From: Bacteroidaceae bacterium
GTDB taxonomy: Bacteria > Bacteroidota > Bacteroidia > Bacteroidales > Bacteroidaceae
Direction: 5' to 3'
DNA: 64,000 bases
NCBI GenBank assembly: GCA_017481875.1
Contig: JAFUOP010000038.1
Coordinates: 25,716-89,715 of the forward strand
Positions 6,469 to 14,601 of the stretch are shown here, one piece after another. The notes beneath the pieces were generated by a model, which was given only the letters and a program-made list of their open reading frames with translations, had not been told where the DNA came from and did not search any database. Positions within the stretch are counted from its first letter, which is position 1; every line of letters begins with the position of its first letter. The position numbers and the translations under genes were made by a program.

Positions 6469-8594
6469 GAAAAACTTTACTTGCATTAGCCACCTTGTGT
6501 ATAGCACTTTTCACACAAGCACAAGATGTGAACACAATGTATATCAACTACAAAAGCGGAGAAACCGTTGAAGTGGAAGTTGCAGAGGTTGAAAGTATTA
6601 CATTTACTAAACCTTTTAAAACAAATGATCTTTGGATTTCTCGCATCCATGAGAGTGGTAGATACAACTGGATCACTTCACACGGTGAGAACGTTCACTT
6701 CTGGCATAACCCCATTGGCGTAAACACTCACAGTAGCACAAACGCTGCTTTTGGCGATGCTAAAGATTGTGCTAAAGACAACATCGATGATATCCGCGTT
6801 ATAGACATTCTCTACAACAAAGATAGCGACTTGGACGACTACATAGGCGTATGCTTGCAGGACGGTACATCACACAGCGAGTTCACACAGATGGAGGAGC
6901 ATAACTTAGGTATTGCCTATACAATGGCTGACATCGAGGTTGACATCGTAACTGAGGAGGGTTTGGCCGTTGAGACAGACCAGAACAAGTTTATCAAACT
7001 CAAAGGCAGCGTGGTTACTCCTACAACTTACAACTTCGGCGACTACCACCGTTCATCAATCGGCCGCCGTCCCATTATTATGGCAGAGTTGTACCAAGAG
7101 AAAAATGGCCAAAAGACTACTATCAAGACAGCTTACATCGTTCTTCAGATTGTTACTGACATGACAACCGGTGGCGGTGTGGGAGGAGGCTCCAACACTT
7201 ATGAAACAACTTTCAACGAGTACAATTTCACCACAACAGATTACTTCGGTAAGGAGGTTGACTTCTGCGATGGCGACGTTGTTGAAATCACAGCGGAGCA
7301 GATGAACTATGTTTACACAGGTGAGAAAGTTTCTAAGGAAGAGTTTGCAAGCAACTATCTATTCTATCCTACTTCTACTTCTATAAGAATCAACGGTAAG
7401 ACATACATCACAACCGAGGGTGTAAGCTACTCTGCAAACGTTGGTGCTGAAACAACTTACGGTTTGACATGGGCTCTTGATGCTGATTATATCTGGAACA
7501 ATGCAGGTACAACACCTAAAGCAACAGCTATCTACAGGCACAAGAGCAAAGACCACTACGTAATCATCAATCTCACAACTAAGCAGGCTATTCCTTCTCA
7601 CAAGGCAGATCTCCAGCTCAACAGCGAGAAGATTGAGGAGTATTGGAAGAACGATTTGACTATTGCCGACTTCACCACACGCGTGCCTTATTTTGGAGAG
7701 AACACAAGTGAACAATGCGTTTTTGAGAACGATATTTTAACCCTCTTCAGAGAGAACAAGGATCCCAAAACTCTCTTGGAGAAGAAGATTAACACAAGCA
7801 TCTACAAAGTAAGCTCTGTAACAGGCGTTTCTAATGTTGATGTAGAATATGTTATCACGGGTGCTACTTGCTCAGGCCAGAAGACAAAAGGTACATTCAG
7901 AGTTGTAAATGGCACAATCCTCAACTACCGTGTAAGCGGCACAGATCACTTCATTGCAGAGTTGAGAGGCAATTCAGTATTCTTCAACAACGATCACACT
8001 GACAACGTAATTGCAGAAGAGTTGCTCAACACAAACAACCTCGTTGTAACATTCGACGTTAAGGCAGAGTTTGAGAGCTGCCTCGGTACATATGCCATTC
8101 CTACAGAGGGTGGTGCAGCCTTCGATGTTCACTATGTCCGCCCCATAAATGTAAAAAATAGCACATCGGTATCATTCCAGGACGGTGTTGATTTTGGTGG
8201 TGAAGGCACATTGTTAAAGACTTCTGACGTTATTGCTTTGTTCGACTGGCGTAACCGAGAAATTACAAAAGATAGCTACCTCTTTGGTTATTATGGCATC
8301 AGCCGTGTAACAGTTGATAACAGCAAAATCACATGCAACGTGGAATCTGGTAACAACATCATGCTACCTGTTGGTATAAAGGCAGGTATTGTCGATAACG
8401 GAGCAAAAAATGATGCTAGCTTAGCACCTATACTGGGTAATTTAGCTAACGATGAATGGCTATTCTACTACAATTACAGCGGTACCGTTCTTCAGGAGAA
8501 TATCTCAATCAACTTCCCCGTTATCGTTGAGTACTGGTGGGGTAAGGTTGTTACAGAAACAGTTACTGTAACGGTAAAAAAGGCAAATTACTAA
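6465..8594 (+). CDS. Large secreted protein of unknown function (unit 1, protein B payload)
   Basis: 709 residues. A signal peptide (1-20) is followed by the segment DVNTMYINYKSG...VESITFTKP (to residue 50), which matches the first 50 residues of the protein at 45305 at 33 positions. This N-terminal module is common in Bacteroidota surface proteins. Residues 51-709 match nothing I recognise; a glycine-rich hinge (GGGVGGG) near residue 235 divides a domain of about 180 residues from one of about 465. The end (VTETVTVTVKKANY) is beta-rich and lacks a sorting domain, unlike its small partner. Ile codons are mostly ATC/ATT, unlike the ATA-rich neighbours, suggesting strong expression or foreign origin. 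Function unknown. Confidence 0.75.
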   Translation: MRKTLLALATLCIALFTQAQDVNTMYINYKSGETVEVEVAEVESITFTKPFKTNDLWISRIHESGRYNWITSHGENVHFWHNPIGVNTHSSTNAAFGDAKDCAKDNIDDIRVIDILYNKDSDLDDYIGVCLQDGTSHSEFTQMEEHNLGIAYTMADIEVDIVTEEGLAVETDQNKFIKLKGSVVTPTTYNFGDYHRSSIGRRPIIMAELYQEKNGQKTTIKTAYIVLQIVTDMTTGGGVGGGSNTYETTFNEYNFTTTDYFGKEVDFCDGDVVEITAEQMNYVYTGEKVSKEEFASNYLFYPTSTSIRINGKTYITTEGVSYSANVGAETTYGLTWALDADYIWNNAGTTPKATAIYRHKSKDHYVIINLTTKQAIPSHKADLQLNSEKIEEYWKNDLTIADFTTRVPYFGENTSEQCVFENDILTLFRENKDPKTLLEKKINTSIYKVSSVTGVSNVDVEYVITGATCSGQKTKGTFRVVNGTILNYRVSGTDHFIAELRGNSVFFNNDHTDNVIAEELLNTNNLVVTFDVKAEFESCLGTYAIPTEGGAAFDVHYVRPINVKNSTSVSFQDGVDFGGEGTLLKTSDVIALFDWRNREITKDSYLFGYYGISRVTVDNSKITCNVESGNNIMLPVGIKAGIVDNGAKNDASLAPILGNLANDEWLFYYNYSGTVLQENISINFPVIVEYWWGKVVTETVTVTVKKANY

Positions 8595-8604
8595 CGTATA
8601 AAAT

Positions 8605-8648
8605 GATAGAAAAAAGATTGAGGGCTAGCCCTCAATCTTTTTTCTATC
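8605..8648. terminator. Loopless 44-bp palindromic terminator
   Basis: Perfect palindrome with 22-bp arms centred between 8626 and 8627; the core is GAGGGCTAGCCCTC flanked by AAAAAAGATT and AATCTTTTTT. The T-runs inside the arms allow it to end transcription in both directions. It lies just after the 709-aa gene. Confidence 0.85.
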
Positions 8649-8651
8649 TCC

Positions 8652-8720
8652 CCACAAACAACAGCTGCTGCATATCACTCGAAAGCATGGCAGCAGGCCT
8701 GTACATTATTAATTATAACA
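8652..8720 (+). pseudogene. Orphan fragment of a T9SS-type sorting-domain gene
   Basis: Near copy (66/69) of 6371-6439. In frame it reads TNNSCCISLESMAAGLYIINYN, then diverges to NKDITIELILLF... and stops near 8774, inside the end of the kinase gene on the other strand. It has no start, no signal peptide and no promoter. It looks like the tail of another protein A gene left by recombination or partial duplication. Confidence 0.7.
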
Positions 8721-8750
8721 AAGATATCACTATTGAATTGATATTATTGT

Positions 8751-10019
8751 TTATATACCAAACCCTATTTTAAACAAATGCCTGCCCTCGTTGAATGAGT
8801 ATTCCACCTTCATTTTATAACTGCGGGCAATGGAACCCACTAGAGCAAGACCAAGCCCTGTGTTACCCGTTTTGCCCTGCTTATAAAAGCGGTGGAACAG
8901 GCGTGTTGAATCTAAAGCCTCACTGCCACTATTAGCAAAAATGAGGGTGCTGCCTGTGGTGTAAACAGATATTTTGCCACCGCCGGGCGAGTGAAGGAAG
9001 GCATTCTTCAATAGGTTGGTTACAAAAATGGTTGCAAGTTCCTCGTTCATGCGGAACACAAGACGTTGCGGCAAATCTACCACGCACTCTATTCCTCGCC
9101 CAGCATATATCTCGGAATAGGTTTCAGCCTCTTCCCTTATTAGTTCTGCTATATTTACATCGGCAACCTCAGGAAACTGCCCGTTATCTATTTTTGCAAG
9201 CAACAGAAGGGTGCGGTTCAGGCGCACCAAACGACGCAATGCCTGCTGCATTTTGTTAAGCTCAGCAGCCTGTTCGTTGGTCAACGCCGTGTTATCGAGC
9301 AGCCACTCTATGCGGTTACCAAGCACGGCAAGCGGTGTTTGCAATTCGTGCGATGCATTGCCTATAAACTGTTTTTGCTGTTCAAAGTAGCTCTCGGCAC
9401 GGGTTATTGTGGCTCTTGCCGAATCTATGAGATTGCGGAACTCCACCACCGATGGCGATGCAGGGAAGTTACTCACTCCCTTACCGGGCGTGTACTGTTC
9501 GAGCCAGCCAAGCAGGCGATAGAGCGGGCGCATACTGCGGTGGAACACAAAGATTGTGGCAAGGAATATTGTGAGCACTATAGCCAGGAAGAGCACCAAA
9601 ATGTGCCAGAATACTGAGGACAAGAGGTCTTCGCGCTCAAATGTGGGCATTACCACCTGTAGGCGGTACATTGCGCCATCGGCATCGGAAAAGCAGGTAG
9701 TGAGCACACGAGCCGGCTCGGTCTCTCGTTTTTCGTGGATATACACAAGTGAGTCGCTGTATTGCATTGAAGGCACAACGGATTTGTCGTGCCCCAGGAA
9801 CTCCAGCACGTAGCTGTTGTTGGTACCATCGCCCACGGCAGGCAACTCCTTGCCTGCAAGCGTACGACGCATTATAAGCTCTGCATAGCCCTCGAGGCTG
9901 TCGTCGGCTTCGTCGTTTATCTCCTCTACCATTGCAAAGTAGAAAACCACCGACCAAAGGGCCAAAATGGGCAAGAGTGCCACCGCCAGGCGCACAAGAA
10001 TTGTATTCAATAGTTTCAT
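8751..10019 (-). CDS. Two-component sensor histidine kinase
   Basis: 422 residues when started at the ATG at 10019, which overlaps the response regulator stop by 4 bp (ATGA); an in-frame ATG at 10034 is less likely. Transmembrane segments lie at about 8-30 and 136-160, enclosing a periplasmic sensor region of about 105 residues. The H-box is FIGNASHELQTPL (phospho-accepting His224), the N-box NLLKNAFLHSPGG, and the G2 box TGLGLALVGSIA. The G1 box is weak (FANSGSEA). It pairs with the OmpR-type regulator immediately upstream. The signal sensed is not evident from the sequence. Confidence 0.9.
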   Translation of the reverse strand: MKLLNTILVRLAVALLPILALWSVVFYFAMVEEINDEADDSLEGYAELIMRRTLAGKELPAVGDGTNNSYVLEFLGHDKSVVPSMQYSDSLVYIHEKRETEPARVLTTCFSDADGAMYRLQVVMPTFEREDLLSSVFWHILVLFLAIVLTIFLATIFVFHRSMRPLYRLLGWLEQYTPGKGVSNFPASPSVVEFRNLIDSARATITRAESYFEQQKQFIGNASHELQTPLAVLGNRIEWLLDNTALTNEQAAELNKMQQALRRLVRLNRTLLLLAKIDNGQFPEVADVNIAELIREEAETYSEIYAGRGIECVVDLPQRLVFRMNEELATIFVTNLLKNAFLHSPGGGKISVYTTGSTLIFANSGSEALDSTRLFHRFYKQGKTGNTGLGLALVGSIARSYKMKVEYSFNEGRHLFKIGFGI

Positions 10020-10699
10020 GGCTCTACCTCGCAAAATTTATAACCAAAACCATAGACCGCCTTCACATTGTATGTGGCAGCCGCATCGGCAAGCCTTTTT
10101 CTCAAGTTTTTTATTTGTGCATAAACAAACTGAAAATTGTCGGCAGCATCAATATGGTCGCCCCAAACAGACTCGGCAAGCACAGCTTTATCGACAATGT
10201 GGCCCGGGCGTTGCATAAAATAGAGCAAGATATCAAACTCTTTTTTGAGCAGTGGCACATCGCTGCCGGCCACCGACACTCGGCGACTATCTATATTCAG
10301 TTCTATGTTACCGGCCTTCATCTGCCTGGACACAGCAGCACTACCCCTGCGCAATACGCTTTTTATACGCGCCGACAGCTCGGCTATATAAAAAGGCTTG
10401 GCAAGGTAGTCATCGGCACCGAGGTCGAGCCCCGCAACCTTGTCGTCTATGGAGTCGCGTGCCGATATTATTATTACGCGGTCGCCCTTGTCGAGAGATT
10501 TTATGTGTTCAAGCAATTTAAGACCGTTACCATCGGGCAACATTATATCGAGCAGAATGCAGTCGTAGCTGTAACCCGCTATTTTATCTTCAGCATCGAA
10601 GAATGTGGCGGCACTCTCCACCACATAACCCTCGCTACGCAGTGCGCGGCACATTATCTCGTTCAGCGAGGCGTCGTCTTCTATTATAAGCAGCTTCAT
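10016..10699 (-). CDS. OmpR/PhoB-family response regulator
   Basis: 227 residues. The receiver domain (about 1-115) has acidic D8/D9, phospho-acceptor Asp51 in LLDIMLPDGNG, and Lys101 in LAKPFY. The C-terminal winged-helix DNA-binding domain (about 130-225) contains LLKKEFDILLYFMQRPGHIVD and the recognition region VYAQIKNLRKRL. It is coupled to the histidine kinase by a 4-bp overlap and precedes it in the operon. A -7 box lies just upstream at 10725-10718. Target genes are unknown. Confidence 0.93.
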   Translation of the reverse strand: MKLLIIEDDASLNEIMCRALRSEGYVVESAATFFDAEDKIAGYSYDCILLDIMLPDGNGLKLLEHIKSLDKGDRVIIISARDSIDDKVAGLDLGADDYLAKPFYIAELSARIKSVLRRGSAAVSRQMKAGNIELNIDSRRVSVAGSDVPLLKKEFDILLYFMQRPGHIVDKAVLAESVWGDHIDAADNFQFVYAQIKNLRKRLADAAATYNVKAVYGFGYKFCEVEP

Positions 10700-10717
10700 A
10701 GTAAAAAGTATTTACTG

Positions 10718-10725
10718 CAAACGTA
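10718..10725 (-). promoter_or_regulatory. Promoter -7 box of the two-component operon
   Basis: TACGTTTG on the minus strand matches TAnnTTTG exactly and would start transcription about 10-12 nt before the response regulator ATG (10699). No clear -33 TTTG is visible. Confidence 0.45.
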
Positions 10726-10766
10726 CAACCTGATTTTGAAAAGAAATTGAAATTCCCTTGCAAAAA

Positions 10767-12926
10767 TCAAAGGCTGCCGTAATGCTCCACAAGGTCGAAA
10801 TCGAGTTGCTTGCGGTCGAGGTTGGCACGCGCTATGCGCACACGCACTGCATCGCCTATGGTGTAACGCCCGTGCTTGCGGCGGCCCACGAGGCAGTAGT
10901 TTGCATCGTCAAACTCGTAGTAATCGTCTTGCAGTGTGCGCACAGGAATCATACCCTCGCACTTGTTATCGTTTATTTCGGCATATATACCCCACTCGGT
11001 AACGCCACTTATCACGGCATCGAACTCCTCGCCTATGTGCTCGCTCATAAACTCCACCTGCTTGTATTTAATGCTTGCACGCTCGGCATTGGCTGCCACC
11101 TGCTCCTGTGCCGAGCAGTGGTCGCAGAAATCCTCGTACTTGGGAAGGCTCACCGAGCGGGAACCCTGCAACAGGTAGCGTGTCAGCAGGCGGTGGACAA
11201 GAAGGTCGGGGTAGCGGCGTATGGGCGATGTAAAGTGTGTGTAGTAACGGAATGCAAGGCCGTAGTGCCCTATATTTTCGGTGGAGTAACGCGCCTTTTG
11301 CATTGTGCGCACAGATATCTGTTCTATAACGTTCTGCTCTTTAGTGCCGTGCACCTCCTTGAGCAGGTTGTTCATAGCCGTAGCCGACGTAGTGCGCCCC
11401 GAGCCACTGCGCATCTTGTAGCCCAGCTTGCTCACAAATTTAGAGAGCATAGCAAGTTTTTCGGGGTCGGGCTGGTCGTGTATGCGATAGACAAAGGTTT
11501 TGGGGCTGTTGCCCGGGGCACGGCGGCCTATTCTTTCGGCCACAGTGCGGTTGGCAAGGAGCATAAACTCCTCTATAAGCTGGTGCGACTCATTGCTCTC
11601 GCTGAAATAAACCGACAGAGGCTTGCCCGCCTCGTCGAGGCGGAAATGCACCTCGGCTTGCTGGAAGTCTATGGCACCTGCATCGAAACGCTTACTGCGC
11701 ATAACTTGTGCAAGTGAATTGAGCAAAGAAATCTCTTTGTAAAACTCGCCCTCGCCTTTTTCTATTATCTGCTGCACCTCGTCGTAGCAGAAACGGCGGT
11801 TGCTGTTTATCACTGAACGGCAAATGCGATACTCCTTCACTTCGGCTTTTTCGTTCATTGTGAAGATGACCGAATAGGTGAGCTTATCTTCGTGTGGGCG
11901 CAAGGAGCAGAGGAAGTTGCAAAGCCTTTCGGGCAGCATAGGTATTGTTCTATCTACAAGGTAGATTGATGTGGCACGCTTAAAGGCCTCTTTGTCTATG
12001 GTGCTGCCCTCGGTAACGTAGAACGATACATCGGCAATGTGCACACCCACCTCCCACAAACCGCCGGGGAGGGGGCGCACCGACAGCGCATCGTCAAAAT
12101 CCTTGGCATCATCGGGGTCGATGGTAAATGTGGTTACCTCGCGGAAATCCTCGCGGGCGGCAATCTCCTCGGGGGTGATACCCACCGGTAGCCTCTCGGC
12201 AGCCTGTTCCACTGCGGCGGGGTATGTATAAGGAAGGCCGAATTCCGCAAGAATAGCGTTCATCTCGGTATCATTTTCGCCCGCCTTGCCTAAGATATCC
12301 AGCACCTTACCCACGGGATTTTTGCTCTCGGCAGGCCACTCAAGCAGTTTCACAACCGCCTTGTCGCCGTTCTTTCCACCTTTTAAAAGGTCTTTGGGAA
12401 TAAATATATCAAAAGGCATCAAACGGTTCTCAGTGAGCAGAAAAGCATAGTGCTTTTCCACGTGCAGCTCGCCCACAAAGGTATCGTGCGCACGCTTAAG
12501 CACTTCCACCACCTCTCCTTCGCGACCACGACCGCGACGATTGGCAAAGAGCGCGAGACGCACATAATCGTCGGTGAGAGCGTGCCCCGAATTGCGTTCC
12601 GTAACAATTACCGGCTCGCTGTCATCTTCGGGGTAAAAAAGGTTGTAACCGTTATTGTTGCGCTGGAATGTACCCAGCATAGAAGTGCTGCTGTTGGCAA
12701 GCTGGTAGCGGCGGAAAGCCGGCTCAATGAGATAGCCATCGAACACAAGGTCGTCGAGAATACTCACGCACAGCGTGCGTGCCGATGACGATGTGAGGGC
12801 AAGCTCCTTGAAAATCTCCTTTGTACTTATCGGCTCACCTTCGTGCCTGTTAAAGAACTCCACAAGCATATCCACAAGCACGCGCTTGTTCATTCGCCCC
12901 TTTGATTTTCCACCTTTCTTTGCCAT
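10767..12926 (-). CDS. rnr: Ribonuclease R
   Basis: 719-residue 3'-to-5' exoribonuclease, the usual length for Bacteroidales. Domains in order: an N-terminal winged-helix region (about 12-75), cold-shock domains (about 80-235), the RNB catalytic domain with the metal-binding acidic cluster IDPDDAKDFDDA (270-280), and a C-terminal S1 domain (about 630-710, EFDAVISGVTEWGIYAEI). RNase R degrades structured RNA, rRNA fragments and tmRNA-tagged messages. The start at 12926 gives a basic N-terminus MAKKGGKSKG. It appears transcribed alone; I found no convincing promoter in the 169 bp upstream. Confidence 0.95.
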   Translation of the reverse strand: MAKKGGKSKGRMNKRVLVDMLVEFFNRHEGEPISTKEIFKELALTSSSARTLCVSILDDLVFDGYLIEPAFRRYQLANSSTSMLGTFQRNNNGYNLFYPEDDSEPVIVTERNSGHALTDDYVRLALFANRRGRGREGEVVEVLKRAHDTFVGELHVEKHYAFLLTENRLMPFDIFIPKDLLKGGKNGDKAVVKLLEWPAESKNPVGKVLDILGKAGENDTEMNAILAEFGLPYTYPAAVEQAAERLPVGITPEEIAAREDFREVTTFTIDPDDAKDFDDALSVRPLPGGLWEVGVHIADVSFYVTEGSTIDKEAFKRATSIYLVDRTIPMLPERLCNFLCSLRPHEDKLTYSVIFTMNEKAEVKEYRICRSVINSNRRFCYDEVQQIIEKGEGEFYKEISLLNSLAQVMRSKRFDAGAIDFQQAEVHFRLDEAGKPLSVYFSESNESHQLIEEFMLLANRTVAERIGRRAPGNSPKTFVYRIHDQPDPEKLAMLSKFVSKLGYKMRSGSGRTTSATAMNNLLKEVHGTKEQNVIEQISVRTMQKARYSTENIGHYGLAFRYYTHFTSPIRRYPDLLVHRLLTRYLLQGSRSVSLPKYEDFCDHCSAQEQVAANAERASIKYKQVEFMSEHIGEEFDAVISGVTEWGIYAEINDNKCEGMIPVRTLQDDYYEFDDANYCLVGRRKHGRYTIGDAVRVRIARANLDRKQLDFDLVEHYGSL

Positions 12927-13095
12927 AATTTCACTGTTTTATAGTTATAAATAACCCGCTTGCACCGTGCCTTTAAACGCACAGGCTATGCAATGTGCTA
13001 AATTACTAATAAAAAAAGATTGTGCAAGCTACAAGAGAAAAAAGCTGTGAAATTGGAATATTAAACTATGTAAAATTTTAAGAAACTGTTTAAAT
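12927..13095. other. Gap between rnr and the small hypothetical gene
   Basis: 169 bp of AT-rich sequence. I see no gene, no tRNA and no strong hairpin. The rnr promoter should lie here, but no exact TAnnTTTG is present on the minus strand. Confidence 0.5.
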
Positions 13096-13455
13096 CTACG
13101 CCTTAAAATTGCGGCGGACAATATCAGCAAGCACCCTGCTGCGCTCGTGTGCATCGGCCTCATAGATAACCCCAATACAATTGGCACCCACAAGCGCAGG
13201 CACGTGATTGGAAAGCTTGCCCACCGACAACTGCGACAGATTCTTTGTCGCACCGCAATAAATTGGTTCATACACAAAACGCATACGCAAAAAATCGAAA
13301 GCACGGCGGGCAAAAAGAAAAACCGCCCCCTCGTCGGGGAAAGCATCTTCAACACCATTTACTTTGTCGAACAAAAAGAGAACAAAAGAGTACCTGTACC
13401 CCGATGCCCCGAATACCGAGAGAAGCGATTTTAATTTTTTAAGCATATGATTCAA
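13096..13455 (-). CDS. Small conserved-looking hypothetical protein
   Basis: 119 residues (or 116 from a second ATG at 13446). No signal peptide or membrane helix. It has mixed alpha/beta composition with ordered phrases such as AFPDEGAVFLFARRAFD, VYEPIYCGATKNLSQL and GANCIGVIYEADAHERSR. The balanced composition favours a real soluble protein over the overlapping frame 13029-13358, which reads as low-quality hydrophobic sequence. Divergent from the epimerase gene. I do not recognise the family. Confidence 0.55.
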   Translation of the reverse strand: MNHMLKKLKSLLSVFGASGYRYSFVLFLFDKVNGVEDAFPDEGAVFLFARRAFDFLRMRFVYEPIYCGATKNLSQLSVGKLSNHVPALVGANCIGVIYEADAHERSRVLADIVRRNFKA

Positions 13456-13555
13456 ACAACAGCCACAAAGATAACCGGCAGCGCACGGTGGCAGGTTGCT
13501 ATATTACCAAAAACACTTTTTCGGGTATAAAATAGAGTAAACGACAAAAATGTTG

Positions 13556-13563
13556 TAAGTTTG
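13556..13563 (+). promoter_or_regulatory. Promoter -7 box of the epimerase-PAP2 operon
   Basis: TAAGTTTG matches TAnnTTTG and predicts a start near 13570, 18 nt before the ATG at 13588. This argues against the in-frame TTG at 13561 as the start codon. Confidence 0.6.
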
Positions 13564-13587
13564 CACACAAAATATTGCAAAAAGATA

Positions 13588-14601
13588 ATGAGCAAGAAAA
13601 AGATACTCGTAACAGGAGCGAGCGGCTTCATTGGCAGCTTCATTGTGGAGCAAGGAATTGCAGCCGGCTATGAGGTGTGGGCCGGCATAAGAGCCGGCAG
13701 CAGCCGCAAATACCTGCAACACCCCGAAACACGGTTCATAGAACTAAACATAAACAACGAGCAGAGGCTGCAAGAGCAGCTTGCCGCGTTCAAGAAAGAG
13801 AACGGCACGTGGGACTATGTGATACACGCCGCAGGCGTTACAAAATGTCTCGATAAAAAGGAGTTTTTACGAATAAACTACGAGGGTACAAAGAACCTTG
13901 TAGAGGCACTTAAAAAGAGCGAAACAGCCCCACAAAAGCTCATCTACCTGAGCTCGCTCAGCATATTCGGCCCGGTGAGGGAAGAGGAGCCGCACACACC
14001 CATAAAAGAGAGCGACCAGGCAATCCCCAACACCGCATACGGCCACAGCAAGCTAATGGCAGAGGCATACATAAAACACTGCGGGGTGCCATACATTATT
14101 CTGCGCCCCACAGGCGTGTATGGCCCGCGTGAGCGCGACTACTACCAAATGGCGGTGAGCATAAAAAAACACATAGACTTTGCCGTGGGCTATAAAAAAC
14201 AGACCATCACATTCATTTATGTTAAAGACCTTGTAAAGGCCATATATCTTGCCGTGGAAAAAGAGGCCACCAACCGTTGCTACTTTGTGAGCGAGCCACG
14301 CGGGTACAGCAGCCGCAGTTTCAGCGACTACATACAAGAGAGCTTGGGCATAAATAGAGTGTTGCACATAACCGCGCCCCTGTTTGTGCTCAAAGCAATA
14401 TCAACGGTGAGCGATTTTTTTGCCCGCATAACCAAAAAACCGGCAACACTCAACAGCGACAAATACAATATAATGAAGCAGCGCAACTGGCTGTGCGACA
14501 CCACACCCATAGAAGAGGAGCTTGGCTTTAAAGCCGACTACGACTTGCGCAAAGGAACAGAAGAGACAATACAATGGTATATACAAGAAAAATGGTTATA
14601 G
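13588..14601 (+). CDS. NAD-dependent epimerase/dehydratase family protein
   Basis: 337 residues from the ATG at 13588. Extended short-chain dehydrogenase with the NAD(P)-binding motif VTGASGFIG (Gly10, 13, 16), an active-site Ser in YLSSLSIFG, and the catalytic pair Y151-xxx-K155 (AYGHSKLMAEAY). Substrates of this superfamily include nucleotide sugars and sterol- or dihydroflavonol-like molecules; the exact one is not readable here. The gene overlaps the following PAP2 protein gene, and this pairing in Bacteroidales suggests a role in lipid or envelope metabolism, which is inference. Confidence 0.85.
   Translation: MSKKKILVTGASGFIGSFIVEQGIAAGYEVWAGIRAGSSRKYLQHPETRFIELNINNEQRLQEQLAAFKKENGTWDYVIHAAGVTKCLDKKEFLRINYEGTKNLVEALKKSETAPQKLIYLSSLSIFGPVREEEPHTPIKESDQAIPNTAYGHSKLMAEAYIKHCGVPYIILRPTGVYGPRERDYYQMAVSIKKHIDFAVGYKKQTITFIYVKDLVKAIYLAVEKEATNRCYFVSEPRGYSSRSFSDYIQESLGINRVLHITAPLFVLKAISTVSDFFARITKKPATLNSDKYNIMKQRNWLCDTTPIEEELGFKADYDLRKGTEETIQWYIQEKWL

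Noticed and set aside
13029-13358. 109-codon frame overlapping the small hypothetical gene
   Set aside because: Another frame of the same strand (13096-13455) has better composition; this one is a hydrophobic jumble.
13561-13587. TTG start adding 9 residues to the epimerase
   Set aside because: The TTG lies within the -7 promoter box, so it would precede the transcript start.
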